From contig CM030933.1 in assembly GCA_018136815.1 (NCBI GenBank), positions 5,100,282 to 5,164,281 of the forward strand: a stretch of 64,000 nt of DNA. Direction: 5' to 3'. Below, one piece after another: positions 33,416 through 43,628 of this stretch (within the stretch, counting starts at the first letter, position 1; each line of letters starts with the position of its first letter). Below the pieces are notes generated by a model, which was not told where the DNA came from, ran no database searches, and saw only the letters and a program-made list of their open reading frames with translations. This DNA comes from Isochrysis galbana (Eukaryota > Haptophyta > Isochrysidales > Isochrysidaceae). The position numbers and the translations under genes were made by a program.

Positions 33416-36400
33416 ATGGGGGAGCGCTTCCGTCGCGCGGAGGACGCGCGAGGCATGCCCGCGCGCGACGGCCTCGTCAACATCCCCACCCTCGAGGCAC
33501 ACTTGCGAGCTTTCATCGACGCCTCCGATGTCCCAAATGCACTCTCTTGCTTTGAGAGGCTGCTCCGCCGGAGGCGGACGCCTCACCAAGCCACTTGCAC
33601 GGCTCTCGTTGCTCTCTGTGTGACACACAGCCCCCGCGACGTCCTCTTCGTGCTCGAGGCGATGGGCGAGGCGCGCAACCTCGAGGTAGATGACTTCAAC
33701 CGGATCGCCCGCTCATTTCTCCAGCGTAACCCCGATCCCGAGCGCCTTGCGCGCTTCCAGGAAGTGGCACTCGACCTGCTCAATTTTTCGGACGACTCGA
33801 TGCACAATTACTTTGCTCATATAGCCACGCTGCTCAACATCGAGCTGCGCGAGACGCTGACAAGCAACCGTGATACAAGTGCTGCCGAGATCAGCCTCAT
33901 CACCCATAAGCGGCAGATGGATGCCGCCGCCTTCTTATGTAAGAAGGGAACGCTAGCGACCCCCATTATGAGCTTGCTGCTGGCAGGGATGGGAGGGCGC
34001 GAGGGCGTGCAGAACGAAGTGGAGATGGTGGAGCTTTCCACGGCAGCAACGGGACTCGCGTCAGAGGATGCCCTTATCAATGCACACGCGCTGATGAGCC
34101 AGATGGCCTTGAATGCATCACAAAAAGCCGCCGTCGAGGCAGCGCTTTCTCGACGACTGACGCTCATCCAGGCGAGAGAGAATAGCCCCTCTGCCCTTCG
34201 TGCTCACGCCGAGCACATGGCGAGCGTGCGAGAAGGCTTCACCCCACTATGCGCAGCCAACGCAATAATCACCGCAGGGGCTATATCAGTGCCCCTGCGG
34301 CTCCTTCCCGCTGCGCAAATCGTCGGCTGGGGCTTGATACCCCCAGACACCACCGGCCGTCGGATGGGACGCGGCTGATTGGCGCCCGACGCCCTAGCCG
34401 ATCATCCATCGGCACATCTTAGACCTGCACCGTCCTTCTCCTGGGTGCCCTCTGGGACCCAAGATTCCCAAATCGCCTCTTCTAACCAACGCGCTGGGCA
34501 GCTCACACCCTCGTGTGTTTGCCGCACGCAGGGCCCTCCAGGCACGGGCAAGACCACAGTAGCCGTCCAGATACTCAGCCTCTGGGTGCGCGCACTTGGC
34601 CGCCGTCCGGTCCTCGCCACTGCCGACTCTAACGTAGCTGTAGACAACATCGGTGCTGGGCTGCTCGCCGCCGGGCTAAACGTCGTTCGACTTGGGCGGC
34701 CTGAGGCGGTGAGGGCGGACATGCTGTCCCGGATGCCAGAAGCCCTCGGCGGCAATGCTGCCATCGCCAACGCAGACGTGGTCCTGGCTACGTGCGTGGC
34801 CTCTGGCGGCGAGACATTATCGAAGCTTATCTTTGAGATGGTGCTCATTGACGAGACGGCACAATCCACAGAGCCCTCGTGCCTCGTGCCCCTCGCCCAT
34901 GGATGCAGGCAATTGGTCCTTGTGGGAGACCACCGGCAGCTCCGGCCTACGGTCGTGAGTGACGAGGCAATGCGACGGGGGCTCAGCCTTTCTCTCTTTG
35001 AGCGCCTGGTGAGGCACGGCGTCGTGCCGTTGATGCTGGACACCCAATATCGGATGCACCGCTCGCTGGCAGAGTTCGTTTCAGCAAGGTTCTACCGCGG
35101 CAAGCTCCTCTCAGGCACGGCGGACGAGGCGAGGCCACCCCCAAGCGGCGTGCCTTGGCCACGGCGAGGCTGTGCCGCAGCCCTCATCGACACTGCCACT
35201 GCCGAGGAGGGCATCGGCGAGTCCAAGCGCAACCCAGGCGAGGCCCTTATCGTGACGAAGTTGCTCCGATCCATTTTGGGCGCGGGGGATCTTGCGCCGT
35301 CCGATATTGGTGTGGTGACGCCCTACGCGGCGCAGGTGGCGCTAATCAGGCAGCACACCGCCGCCTTGCCAGGCGGGCGGGCCATCGAGGTGATGACCGT
35401 GGATGGCTTTCAGGGGAGAGAGAAGGAGCTCATACTCTTCTCGGCAGTGCGTTGCAACCGCGCGGGCCACCTCGGATTCGTCTCGGATGCTCGGCGGCTG
35501 AACGTCATGCTCACGCGCGCTCGGCGCGGGCTAGTTGTAGTTGGTGACTCGCGCACGCTAGTCTTCTCTCGCCACTGGGCTGATTGGCTCCAGTGGATGG
35601 AGCGGCAGCAGGCAGTCATGGCGATTTCTCATGCGCAGGTTGATTCTCAGGTCATGGAAGAGCCTGCTGCCAGCACGGGTCTCATTCCCTACGTGAACTG
35701 GCGCATGCCCTCACGTCCACCCCGCTCAAGGCGCGATCGCTCGCCCTCTTCGGATGTTGACGAGGAGGGAAGGCGGCGGCGATGGTGCGGTGAGGATTCT
35801 GGCTCCGACGAGGAGAAAAAACCAGCCGCCGGTTTCGGTGCAGGCGTTATTTCGCGTCGCGAGCGGCGGCGGCGCGAACGCGAGGCGAGGCGCGCTTTCA
35901 GTGGAGACGACCAAAGTAATGGCGAGGATGAATGGAAAAAGCGTCTACGTGCAGCACAGCGGCAGCAAGATGAGGCGCTCGATGTTTCGGGAGGTGACAT
36001 TCTACCTCCCCCACCCGAAGATACGGCTATTCATTGGGTCGTTCGCCTTGCCGCTGAGCCGAACGCTCCCGAAACATCTGCAACAACGGCGGCTGCCGCA
36101 GCGACCGGCAATGCTGCTGCGGTCTCTTTTGTCACCTCGGCTCCCTCCACGGAAGGACGATACGTGGCAACCGCCTCAAGCCTCGTAGCGGGCGCTCCAC
36201 TTCTTGCCACGCACTCTGCCTACAGCTCCAGCGCCGCCTTCTTCGAGGAAGAGGCCGAATACCGCGATTATTTAGCTAAAGTTGGGGAGCGGAGCGACAT
36301 CGGAAGACTCGTCCGGCAAAAGCTCGCGTCGGGGTCGGATTGGCCGCATGAACTTACGCCTGCCATACCTGAAGCGCCTCGCCAATCTCCGACGCCGATG

Positions 36401-36547
36401 CCAGATAGTTCGCTGACTCCTCAAAATTGCTTATTGCCCAACTGGCGTGCAGTACGCGATGAGACCAACGGCGCGGCCTTCTTTTTTTGCGTATTGACCG
36501 GTGAAACGAGCATAGAGCCGCCCATTTTTCTACGTACTACTACGTAA
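33416..36547 (+). CDS. UPF1-like superfamily 1 helicase with N-terminal helical repeats and C-terminal WW-like domain
   Basis: Exons 33416-34171 and 34532-36547 are joined by a 360-nt GC-AG intron (donor CAG|GCGAGA), giving 923 residues. The intron falls inside LTLIQ|GPPGTGKT, so the splice is fixed by the Walker A motif (G253 onward). Other SF1B motifs: Q-motif ALNASQKAAVEAAL, DETAQ (359-363), GDHRQLRP, LDTQYRMH, VVTPYAAQ, VDGFQGREKELILFSAVRCN and LNVMLTRARRGLVVVGD. The strongest resemblance is to UPF1 (STEPSCLVPL, SLSLFERLV). The N-terminal ~150 residues contain PPR-like helical pairs (NALSCFERLLRRRRTP, DVLFVLEAMGEARNLEVDDF) instead of UPF1's zinc-rich CH domain. The C-terminus is disordered and basic, and ends in LPNWRAVRDETNGAAFFFCV then LTGETSIEPP, a WW domain whose second Trp is Ile. 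Likely an RNA helicase; the process is unknown. Confidence 0.88.
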
Positions 36548-36831
36548 TAGTTGAGTTTATTGTTTCTTGCGGAACGCGCCATTTCCCGACTTTTGTAGCG
36601 ATCCTTTGCGCTTCTTCACCCCAGCGTGCTGTGCGATGGCGCGACGCGCGCGGCCGATCAGTCGATCAGTACTATGGAATTGATGGCTTTTTTTGACGTA
36701 AAAAGCGAGAATTTTTCTCCACACGTAGGGCTCAAAAATTGAGCAAAAGGGCTAATTTTGAGCTCTACACCGCCCGTTGTTTTGGTTTTGGCTGCTAATG
36801 GACTCAAGGTCTAGTCTAGCCCAGCAGGAAA
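36548..36831 (+). repeat. Dispersed repeat family F, copy 2
   Basis: From about 36622 it parallels 13799-13987 (see that entry) and ends at CTAGCCCAGCAGGAAA, the 16-bp target site of the next insertion. The first ~75 bp after the helicase stop are unassigned 3' flank. Confidence 0.75.
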
Positions 36832-37592
36832 TTAACTTCTTAATAGTCTCACCGCACACGCGGCCGTGGACCCTCTACTTTCTACTCACGCAGCAAACCT
36901 TTCTACACCCCCTCTCTCCCGGCCCTTATCCCCCCCGCCATCAGGCGACTCCCCCCGTGCACTATTAGGGGGATAGGGGAAAAGGGCTTAGATATGGTCG
37001 GTGGCCGGCGCCCCCCCCCCCCGGTGATCCGTTCCCCCCTTCTTCCTATGCCTACCGGGCTGGCGGCGTCCTCAGTCCCGACTTCTCCTGTAAACAGGTG
37101 CGGGACTTACATATTTTCCGGTGAGCGGAGCCCTCGCTCCGCCCACCCCCTTCTCCGCGCTCTCTCTCCCCTTTCCTGCAGGCACGCGCGATGGCGCGCC
37201 TGCGACAGGCCTGCAGCTGCCTCTGGAGACCCCTGGAGGCTCCTGGAGGCCAGCTCAGGGGGCAGAGGAGGCTGGGGCTGGGCCTTGGTCTCCCCTGCCT
37301 CTCCCTCGCTGGCGCTCCTCGGCCTCAGGGGCCCCCACTCTGCACCTGTCTGCCTGTCAAACAGGGGGGGAGGGGGGGTTGGAGCGATGGGCTGGCCACG
37401 AGCCACGAGGGGCCAGGACGCGCGAATCAGGCGAGCCTGTCAGGGAGAGAGTGGGTCAGCATGGCAGTGGCCTCCTGGCAAGCCATCAGGCATGCCAGGA
37501 GAGTGGGTGGTTCCTCCCCCATGGCAGAGGAGGAGTGGAGAGAGGGGGGGGCTCGTGCCCCCCCATGGGCGAACTAAGTATAAACTTAGTTG
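36832..37592 (-). mobile_element. Hairpin-ended insertion with 16-bp target duplication
   Basis: 761 bp lying exactly between two copies of CTAGCCCAGCAGGAAA (36816-36831 and 37593-37608). The right end is a stem-loop ACTAAGTATAAACTTAGTTG; the left end is AT-rich (TTAACTTCTTAATAG). Internally the left ~270 bp match 45727-46012 (CACACGGCCGTGGACCCTCT-type block, CATCAGGCGACTCCCCCCG, CTTCTCCTGTAAAC) and the right ~225 bp match 15096-15317. Target duplications of this length and one AT-rich end point to target-primed insertion, as for SINE/LINE elements. Orientation is inferred, with the hairpin taken as the 5' end. Confidence 0.8.
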
Positions 37593-37608
37593 CTAGCCCA
37601 GCAGGAAA

Positions 37609-38926
37609 GGCGCGCGAGGAGGACACCCTCCATACAATCAACACTTGAGAGAACGCCATCGCGACGCTCAACATAAAGCTCATGTGGTTGTGAGGGCTGA
37701 TGTGAGATTGCAGTCGGGGTCTGTGATGGAGTGGAAAGATTGTGGGTGTTGTTGATATGATGATTGGTACAGAGCAAAGGGGACGAAGGGAGCGGGGGGT
37801 CACGGACGGGAGAGGCACACGCGGGAAAGAGCGAGGTCGAGGGGTCGGCCTCGGCTGGCATGAGAGCGAGCGGGACGAGCACGAGGCACGCACAGGTGCC
37901 GACGGGAAGAGGAAGGAGCACGAGGGCGCTGAGCGAGAGCGCTGAGCGTAAGAGTAAGAGAGAAGCCCGAAGGCGGGAAGACACTCGCGGGGAGAAGGGG
38001 CGCGCGGGGGGGAAAGAGAAAAACACACGGGAAGAGAGGGATGAAACGAGGCCGGAAAATCAAGGGAGCACTCGGGGGGGAACCGGGAACCGGGGAGGGG
38101 AGAGAGGAGAAGATGGAGGAGGTGGACGTGGAGGAGAATATGGAGGAGCCTTGTGCTTTCCCATGCAATCCCGGTCTTCCCTTTGTTTCCTTGGCCAGCG
38201 GGGGTCGGGGCTTTCCCGAGCCTCGCCCCCTCCCCGCCCCGCTAGTGCCCCGTCCCCTTCGTCCATATCTTCTATCCTTCTCCTGTTCCTATTGTTTTCG
38301 TCCCCCCTTCCCCCCCCGTATCTATCCTTCTTCGTCTCTCTCGTTCCCGCGCTATCGCTCCGGAGCACCCCCTCTGTCCTCTGTCCCCTCGCCCTCCTGT
38401 CCCTCTCGCGTGTCCCCGCCCACCGTGTGCTGTTATGCAAGCTGAGAATTGGTACTCTTCATGTCACACCGAGCCCCTGAACACGCTCAGCCCACACTCA
38501 CAGTCCACGCACTCCCACACACACAGCTCCATACCAGACACAGCACCACTACTCCAGTCACAGCCGGGCCCAGTCGCCAACATACCAACCACATTCCACG
38601 AACAACAGGAGCACTTTTGAAAGAATTCCTTTCTTTGTCATTCATTCTTTCTTTCCTCGTGCTTGAGGGAGTTAAAACTTTCCTTATTCGTTGGTCTGGA
38701 CTTTTTCCGAATTGTGTCGATCGTGTCGTTAAGTTCGCGTATTCTGTGCAGTTTTCTGGCATCGGACTCTCCGTCATTGATCATTGAGCTCTATCCCAAG
38801 CAGCGCGAATTCGTCGATCGCTTCTGCTATCTCTTGGTGTTCTTTGCCTTGCCTTGTGCCCCCCATACACAGGAGGTGTGTGGCCACCGCCCTTTTCGGA
38901 TAAAGGTACCCAGCTTTCTAGGACCA
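37609..38926. other. Low-complexity and unassigned sequence
   Basis: Purine-rich GA/GGAGG sequence from about 37770 to 38145, then C/T-rich DNA to 38420. The many overlapping frames are biased-composition translations. From 38440 the sequence is less biased but without a recognisable gene. Confidence 0.4.
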
Positions 38927-39536
38927 GTCCTAGAAACTAGGACGGACTTTGCTAGGTGAGAGCATGAGCATACCATGTTATTTTGTCCCAAACCTTGGCT
39001 ATTGAGTTACCACATGCATGTCCTCATTAAATGTTCCAAGTGTACCTAGGCACCATTCCCTCAGCAACACCAAGTTTTGTGACGCGTCTGCGGGTCACCT
39101 GGTCGGAATTGCTGCTTGTCCTAGAAACGTGAGAAATGGCTGATACCAATGGGGAGCTCTTCTACCCATGGTCCCCAGGAGATGAAATGTTGCTTTGACT
39201 GCCCTCTTTGAGACCTTCAGTGACCACCAAGCTTGGTTTTGTCATCTAAGTGTCCAATCCGCTAGCCTACTGCTCCAAAAGGTCTAAAATAAAACTCCTC
39301 TGGTGCGAGCGGACGCCCGAGTGCAGCACCGCATGCTGAATGTGGTAGCAAAAGTAAGCAAAGACAAGCTCCGCAGAGTTGGTCATGGGGAGAGCTAAGG
39401 TTGAATGGGATGTGGAGATGGTTTGCTCCAGGCGATGGGATGTCTCATAAGCTCACCATAGGCTACAATGGAGGCATGATCGGCAGAGTCCTAGAAATCC
39501 AAGAATTTTCTAGGACGTGGTCCTAGTTTCTAGGAC
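38927..39536. mobile_element. MITE-like element ended by GTCCTAGAAACTAGGAC
   Basis: Palindromic 17-mers GTCCTAGAAACTAGGAC (38927-38943) and its complement GTCCTAGTTTCTAGGAC (39520-39536) face each other 610 bp apart, each embedded in further CTAGGAC/GTCCTAG pieces. The interior is less GC-rich than its surroundings, has no gene, and repeats CCTAGAAA and CCTAGGCACCATTCCC-type fragments. No clean target duplication was seen. Confidence 0.5.
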
Positions 39537-39810
39537 GGAATTTTTTGTCCGTTTTATTTAGCGTTGCCCCAAGCGTCGTCAACCTCTTCGTCTGGAGTCT
39601 CCGGGTTCGTGTGGCTTTTCCACAGATGCGTTATCACTTTTCGGGTGTCCTCCGAACAGCGAATAGTTCGCTGTCGATGCGCACGTCATACGTCATACGT
39701 GCGTCCCGGTTTGTATATCCGCCTGGCCCCCTTGATGGGGGTCTAGCATTGCACAATGCAATTCGCGCATTGCGTGTTTGTGACTTGCTCCTTGGAGAGC
39801 CGAGTCTCTG

Positions 39811-40187
39811 ATGGTGCCGGTCCGGTCCCTCGTGCCTAGGCACGAGGACGGTACCGCGGCTTATAGGGCCCGGGCCCGGAGGCCTTCCCTAGTGGAGCGT
39901 CTTTGCCTGGAGTTGTGGTGGTTAGTGGCTGTGGAAGGGGTTGTGGGTGCTGTGCTGCAGCTTGACTGTCAGCATGGCGGACTTGCTCGCGCTGTTCGCG
40001 GTGGTGTGTGAGTGTGGCTCGGTGGCTTCTGTGCCCACCTGGCTGGGGGGATCGTGCCCTGGCGCGGTCGCTTCGGCGACAGCGGCGTGTCCATCAAAGC
40101 TTCGCGTCCATCGCGGCGAGGGGCCAGCGGTAGACGAGGGAGGGAGGCGGCGCGCGCTCCATGACCCTATCAGTTTACTGATAGTTG
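39811..40187 (-). mobile_element. Hairpin-ended element, relative of 10654-11376
   Basis: Homologous to the right ~350 bp of the element at 10654-11376: shared blocks such as CCCGGAGGCYTTCCCTA, TGGCT, GGCGCGGTCGCTTCGGC-like GC segments, and GCGCGCTCCATGA followed by a stem-loop CTATCAGTTTACTGATAG and TTG. The stem sequence differs from the other copy by compensating changes, so the hairpin itself appears to be what is conserved. Confidence 0.65.
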
Positions 40188-40702
40188 CTCACACATATCG
40201 TCCACTACAACAGCTCAAATACCCACGAGCAGAGCACACACTATACACAACGAGACACAAGGCAAGCGGTTAAAGAAGCTACACCAGCTAAAAACCCAAA
40301 GAACAAGATGATTGGTCAAGAATAGTGGCCATCGGCCTCTTGTCCTGACCCTTTACGCATGTGGCGCGACTCTTCTGCATGTCTATGCACCATGGCATGA
40401 AGACCTGAAACCAGGTCATCGAAAACTACGCAACTGCGGACGGTTTCTTGAGGTCCCAAGCATTTGGATTGGTGCACGGTGTCCTTCCACTACCGCATAT
40501 CTCACCATCGCCACGACCAACTCTATGCTGCTGAGAACAAGGTGAATAAACGCGGTATGGCACTCGACACGCCGGTGACATAGCCTGAGTTTTCTTCCCA
40601 TGTCTCCCCCAGCGTCCGCCCATGAGTCGCCCAGCACTGTGAAAACTTCGAGAACACATCAATACCATGGTGTGTGCATGCGCCCACATGCTCTCACGCC
40701 TC
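40188..40702. other. Intergenic sequence downstream of the ORP gene
   Basis: Nothing recognised apart from likely 3' flank of the minus-strand ORP gene. Confidence 0.35.
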
Positions 40703-41971
40703 TCATAGTGGCTTGCACGGCTGCTTTTCGTTGGGGTCAAAGGCGCGATCGAAAGCCCCTTCACGGATCAGCCATGGCACGCTCACGTCGCCTTGCTTCT
40801 GAGTATCCGGCCGGAAGAATACCGTCTCCCACTGTTCGCTAGCTTGGGTCATCGCCTTCCTCTCTTCTCGGCGGCCTTGCTCTACAGTGGCTTTGGCGGC
40901 GCGTGCAGTGTTCCAGTCTTTGGCAAGCAGCGCCGCAGTGAGGTCACGCCACACTGTCTCCGGGTGGCGTTCCCACTGACGGGAATGAGCGGGAACTACG
41001 TAGGGCAATTCCGTGGGGAGCTTGAACATCTCAGCAGGACGTGCCTCACCGTTTTCTGGCGCGGGAAGCAGCTCCACCTCCTCGCCTCCAGGCAATATTT
41101 TGGCGACCACCTTTCGTGTCCAGTCACCGCTGATGTCGCTCAGTTTCATGTTGCCATGCAGGGCCTTGACTGAACCTGAGACCAAGTGACGCTCGCCCCG
41201 ACCAAAGAAGCCGGCGGGCTTGTAGATGATGCTCCCAACTAGGCCGATCGCCTCACACTCGACACGCAGCTCTCCTGCCCACTCGCAGAATGAGGCACCC
41301 ATCCCCATCACGCCGCGCAAGTAGACAGAAGGCAATGAAGTGATCACATAGATCTCGATGTCTCCGTTTGGGAGCGTGAACTCCATTCGGGAGCCGAATA
41401 TCTTCATCGAGACCTCGACGTAGTTGCCGCAGAATGTCGGCACGGCAATAGTGCTCACAGCCAGCCGAAAGGAGCCACCGTGGCTCTGACCCTCGGCGGC
41501 CGCCGCCGTGATGGGCGGGTGGTGCGAGACCTGCTCGACAAGAGCCCGCCAGCTCGGCCGCACCGGTTTTTGGCTAGACACCGGGGAGAGGGAGGAGCTG
41601 TCCCCCTGCGGCTGCGCCTCTCCACTCTGCGCGTCGGAGGAGTGCGCGATGCACACCTCACCGATGATGGGATTGTACGGTTTCATCATCGAAGCTGTAA
41701 GTGTGGACGAGGTCGCCCTCATCTTGTTGCCCAGCACAGCCAGCATCCGGCGGAGCGGGTCCGGCTGGCCGAGCACAGAGCCCATGCCGTCGGCCTCGAG
41801 TGCCGAGGCATGGAGAGTGAGAGAGGAGGTGGAGAAGGGGAGCATGAGGGAAGCGGGCAGGGCGAACGAGGTCAGATTGGCGCCCGAGGTCAGCTGGCCT
41901 GAGGAGATCATCTGCACCAGCTCCTTGCGTACGGTGGCCAGGTGTGAGCTCCTCTCGTCTGCGGCAGACAT
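40703..41971 (-). CDS. Oxysterol-binding protein-related protein (ORP), ORD-only type
   Basis: Single exon, 422 residues, consisting essentially of the OSBP-related lipid-binding domain. Landmarks are KPYNPIIGE (residues 97-105) and the family fingerprint EQVSHHPP (146-153). Both line the phosphoinositide/sterol site in Osh/ORP proteins, which exchange sterol or phosphatidylserine for PI4P at membrane contact sites. Additional conserved blocks are FCGNYVEVSMKIFGSRMEF, IYKPAGFFGRGERHLVSGSV, GDWTRKVVAKI and the C-terminal QWETVFFRPD. There is no PH domain, ankyrin repeat or FFAT motif, as in short yeast Osh proteins. A low-complexity Ser/Gln insertion lies at ~110-136. GA-rich microsatellite occupies 42060-42190 upstream of the start. 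Confidence 0.93.
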   Translation of the reverse strand: MSAADERSSHLATVRKELVQMISSGQLTSGANLTSFALPASLMLPFSTSSLTLHASALEADGMGSVLGQPDPLRRMLAVLGNKMRATSSTLTASMMKPYNPIIGEVCIAHSSDAQSGEAQPQGDSSSLSPVSSQKPVRPSWRALVEQVSHHPPITAAAAEGQSHGGSFRLAVSTIAVPTFCGNYVEVSMKIFGSRMEFTLPNGDIEIYVITSLPSVYLRGVMGMGASFCEWAGELRVECEAIGLVGSIIYKPAGFFGRGERHLVSGSVKALHGNMKLSDISGDWTRKVVAKILPGGEEVELLPAPENGEARPAEMFKLPTELPYVVPAHSRQWERHPETVWRDLTAALLAKDWNTARAAKATVEQGRREERKAMTQASEQWETVFFRPDTQKQGDVSVPWLIREGAFDRAFDPNEKQPCKPL

Positions 41972-42417
41972 GGCGGGCGGGAAGGGCGCGGGGGTCGAGG
42001 GGAGGGAGACGGGGGGGGAGGGGGAGGCATGAGATGAAAAAAAACCGGGAGGGTAAGCAAGAGGAAGAGAGAGAGAGAGGGAGAAGAGAGAGAGGGAGAA
42101 GAGAGAGAGGGCGAGGGAGAGAGAGAGAGAGGGAGAGAGGGAGAGAGGGAGAGAAGGAGAGAGGGAGAGAGGGAGAGGGGGAGAGGGGGAGAGGGGGGTG
42201 GAGGGGAGGGAGAGAGAGAAGGAGGAAGCTGAAAGAAGACACCCGACCCGAGTGTAGAGAAACAGATAATGTGGGGGAGAGCGAGAGGATTAGAGAGGAG
42301 AGAGCGGACGGGCACACTCGCGAACTAACGTAGAGAGAGTGGAGAGCGGAAGAAAAGGGGGGGTGGGGGGCGAGAGGACGGCGGCGGCGGGAGAGAGGCG
42401 AGAAAAAGGGATGGGAC
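41972..42417. repeat. GA microsatellite upstream of the ORP gene
   Basis: GAGAGAGGGAGA-type purine tract at about 42060-42215 between the ORP start and a MITE-like insertion. Reading frames across it are repeat artefacts. Confidence 0.85.
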
Positions 42418-42597
42418 CCTAGATGGGAAATACGTATTTACTGTATTTGGCCAGAGGCCAAATACATATGCATTTGGCTGTATTTGAAGCGCGTCCTGGG
42501 TTGTAGGCCTCGAATGTAGTTGAGATGTATTTGGCCGGAGGCCAACTACATATGTATTTGGCTGCATTTGCACGCCCCAGCACCGTATTTCCCATCC
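42418..42597. mobile_element. 180-bp MITE with ATGGGAAATACG termini
   Basis: Inverted ends ATGGGAAATACG (42422-42433) and CGTATTTCCCAT (42584-42595) enclose two tandem copies of a TATTTGGCCRGAGGCCAAMT unit extended by ACATATGYATTTGGCTGYAT. AGGGATGGGAC occurs just outside both ends (42407-42417 and 42598-42608) and may be a target duplication of 11 bp, although the resemblance of this sequence to the element's own end makes this uncertain. Confidence 0.65.
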
Positions 42598-42608
42598 AGG
42601 GATGGGAC

Positions 42609-43191
42609 GGAGAAGGGGGCGAGGCGGGAGCGGGAGATGTCCCCCAGATCCTAGATCGAACTCTTAAAGAGGCGGATAGAAGCACCCTGGAAGGTGCCTC
42701 GCGACCGTTGGGTGCTCTCAGCTGCATGTATCACGATAAATGGACGATTTTATGAGTTAAACGCACGTGTCTTCAAAGCATCCGCGATATGCTGCACCTC
42801 CAAAGACGGGACACATCTGGGTTTGGGCGGGGGGGGGGGGGGGGGGAAGGCGCCACGACCAGAGGAAACCATAAGAGACTGCAGCTCAGGCCTACACACA
42901 GAGAACCCCCGCTATGAATGTTAGAAACTAGGCTGTTATCGTCATATTCTGAGAAGGGGTCGAGAATGCTTGCGAATCATTGAGACGAAGTGAGCCGAGT
43001 CGCAGGGGAGCGGGTGGCGGGGGAAGACCTCCACACTCGATATAAAGACGCGAGATAAGCGAACAAACGTCAGGCGCTCGGACGGGCCGACGAGGAGAGA
43101 GTGGAGAGAGAGAGGCAGGAAAAGAGAGGACGAGCAAGAGGAGGAGAGGGAAAGGGAGAGACGAAAGGGGTGGTTGTTTCCCCTACTCCCT

Positions 43192-43237
<46 letters not shown>

Positions 43238-43483
43238 CTCTCTCTGCTCGCCGCTTGCTCGCTCACTCTCGGGAGAGGTGAGCGGGGGGGGGGGGGGAGG
43301 GAAGGCCGGGCAGAGAGAGAGAGAGAGAGATGGCGCCACTCCCTTCTGGCCGCTCGCTGCGGTGGTGCCTCCGCGAGACGAGAAGGACACCGTTTCATCC
43401 GCCTCACCGCCCCACCTCCACGGCCCCTCTTTCAGGCTTCTGGAACCACCACACCTTCAGACCTTTCAGCGCAGACCTTTCTT

Positions 43484-43541
<58 letters not shown>

Positions 43542-43628
43542 CCTCCCTTGCTCTTCCCCCCCCCCCTCTCGCGCTCGCTCGCTCTCTCTTCCCTTCGCTC
43601 TCTCCCTCTCTGTGTAGCTCACTCACCA
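42609..43628. repeat. Low-complexity region upstream of the cathepsin gene
   Basis: Poly-G at about 42828-42846 and 43285-43298, CT microsatellites at about 43196-43233 and 43490-43537, and GA tract at about 43311-43330. The last CT run ends ~90 bp before the cathepsin start codon. No gene. Confidence 0.8.

Noticed and set aside
34379-34531. In-frame sequence upstream of GPPGTGKT as part of the helicase coding region
   Set aside because: It lacks conservation and is removed by the GC-AG intron that rejoins LTLIQ directly to the Walker A motif.
36832-37592. Helitron interpretation of the stem-loop followed by CTAG
   Set aside because: CTAG is the start of the 16-bp target duplication here and is absent after the same stem-loop at 49399 and 15317. 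Helitrons do not make target duplications.
37742-38480. Several 120-238 codon frames on both strands
   Set aside because: Purine- or pyrimidine-biased sequence gives charged or Pro/Ser-rich translations on every frame, with no domain or splice support.
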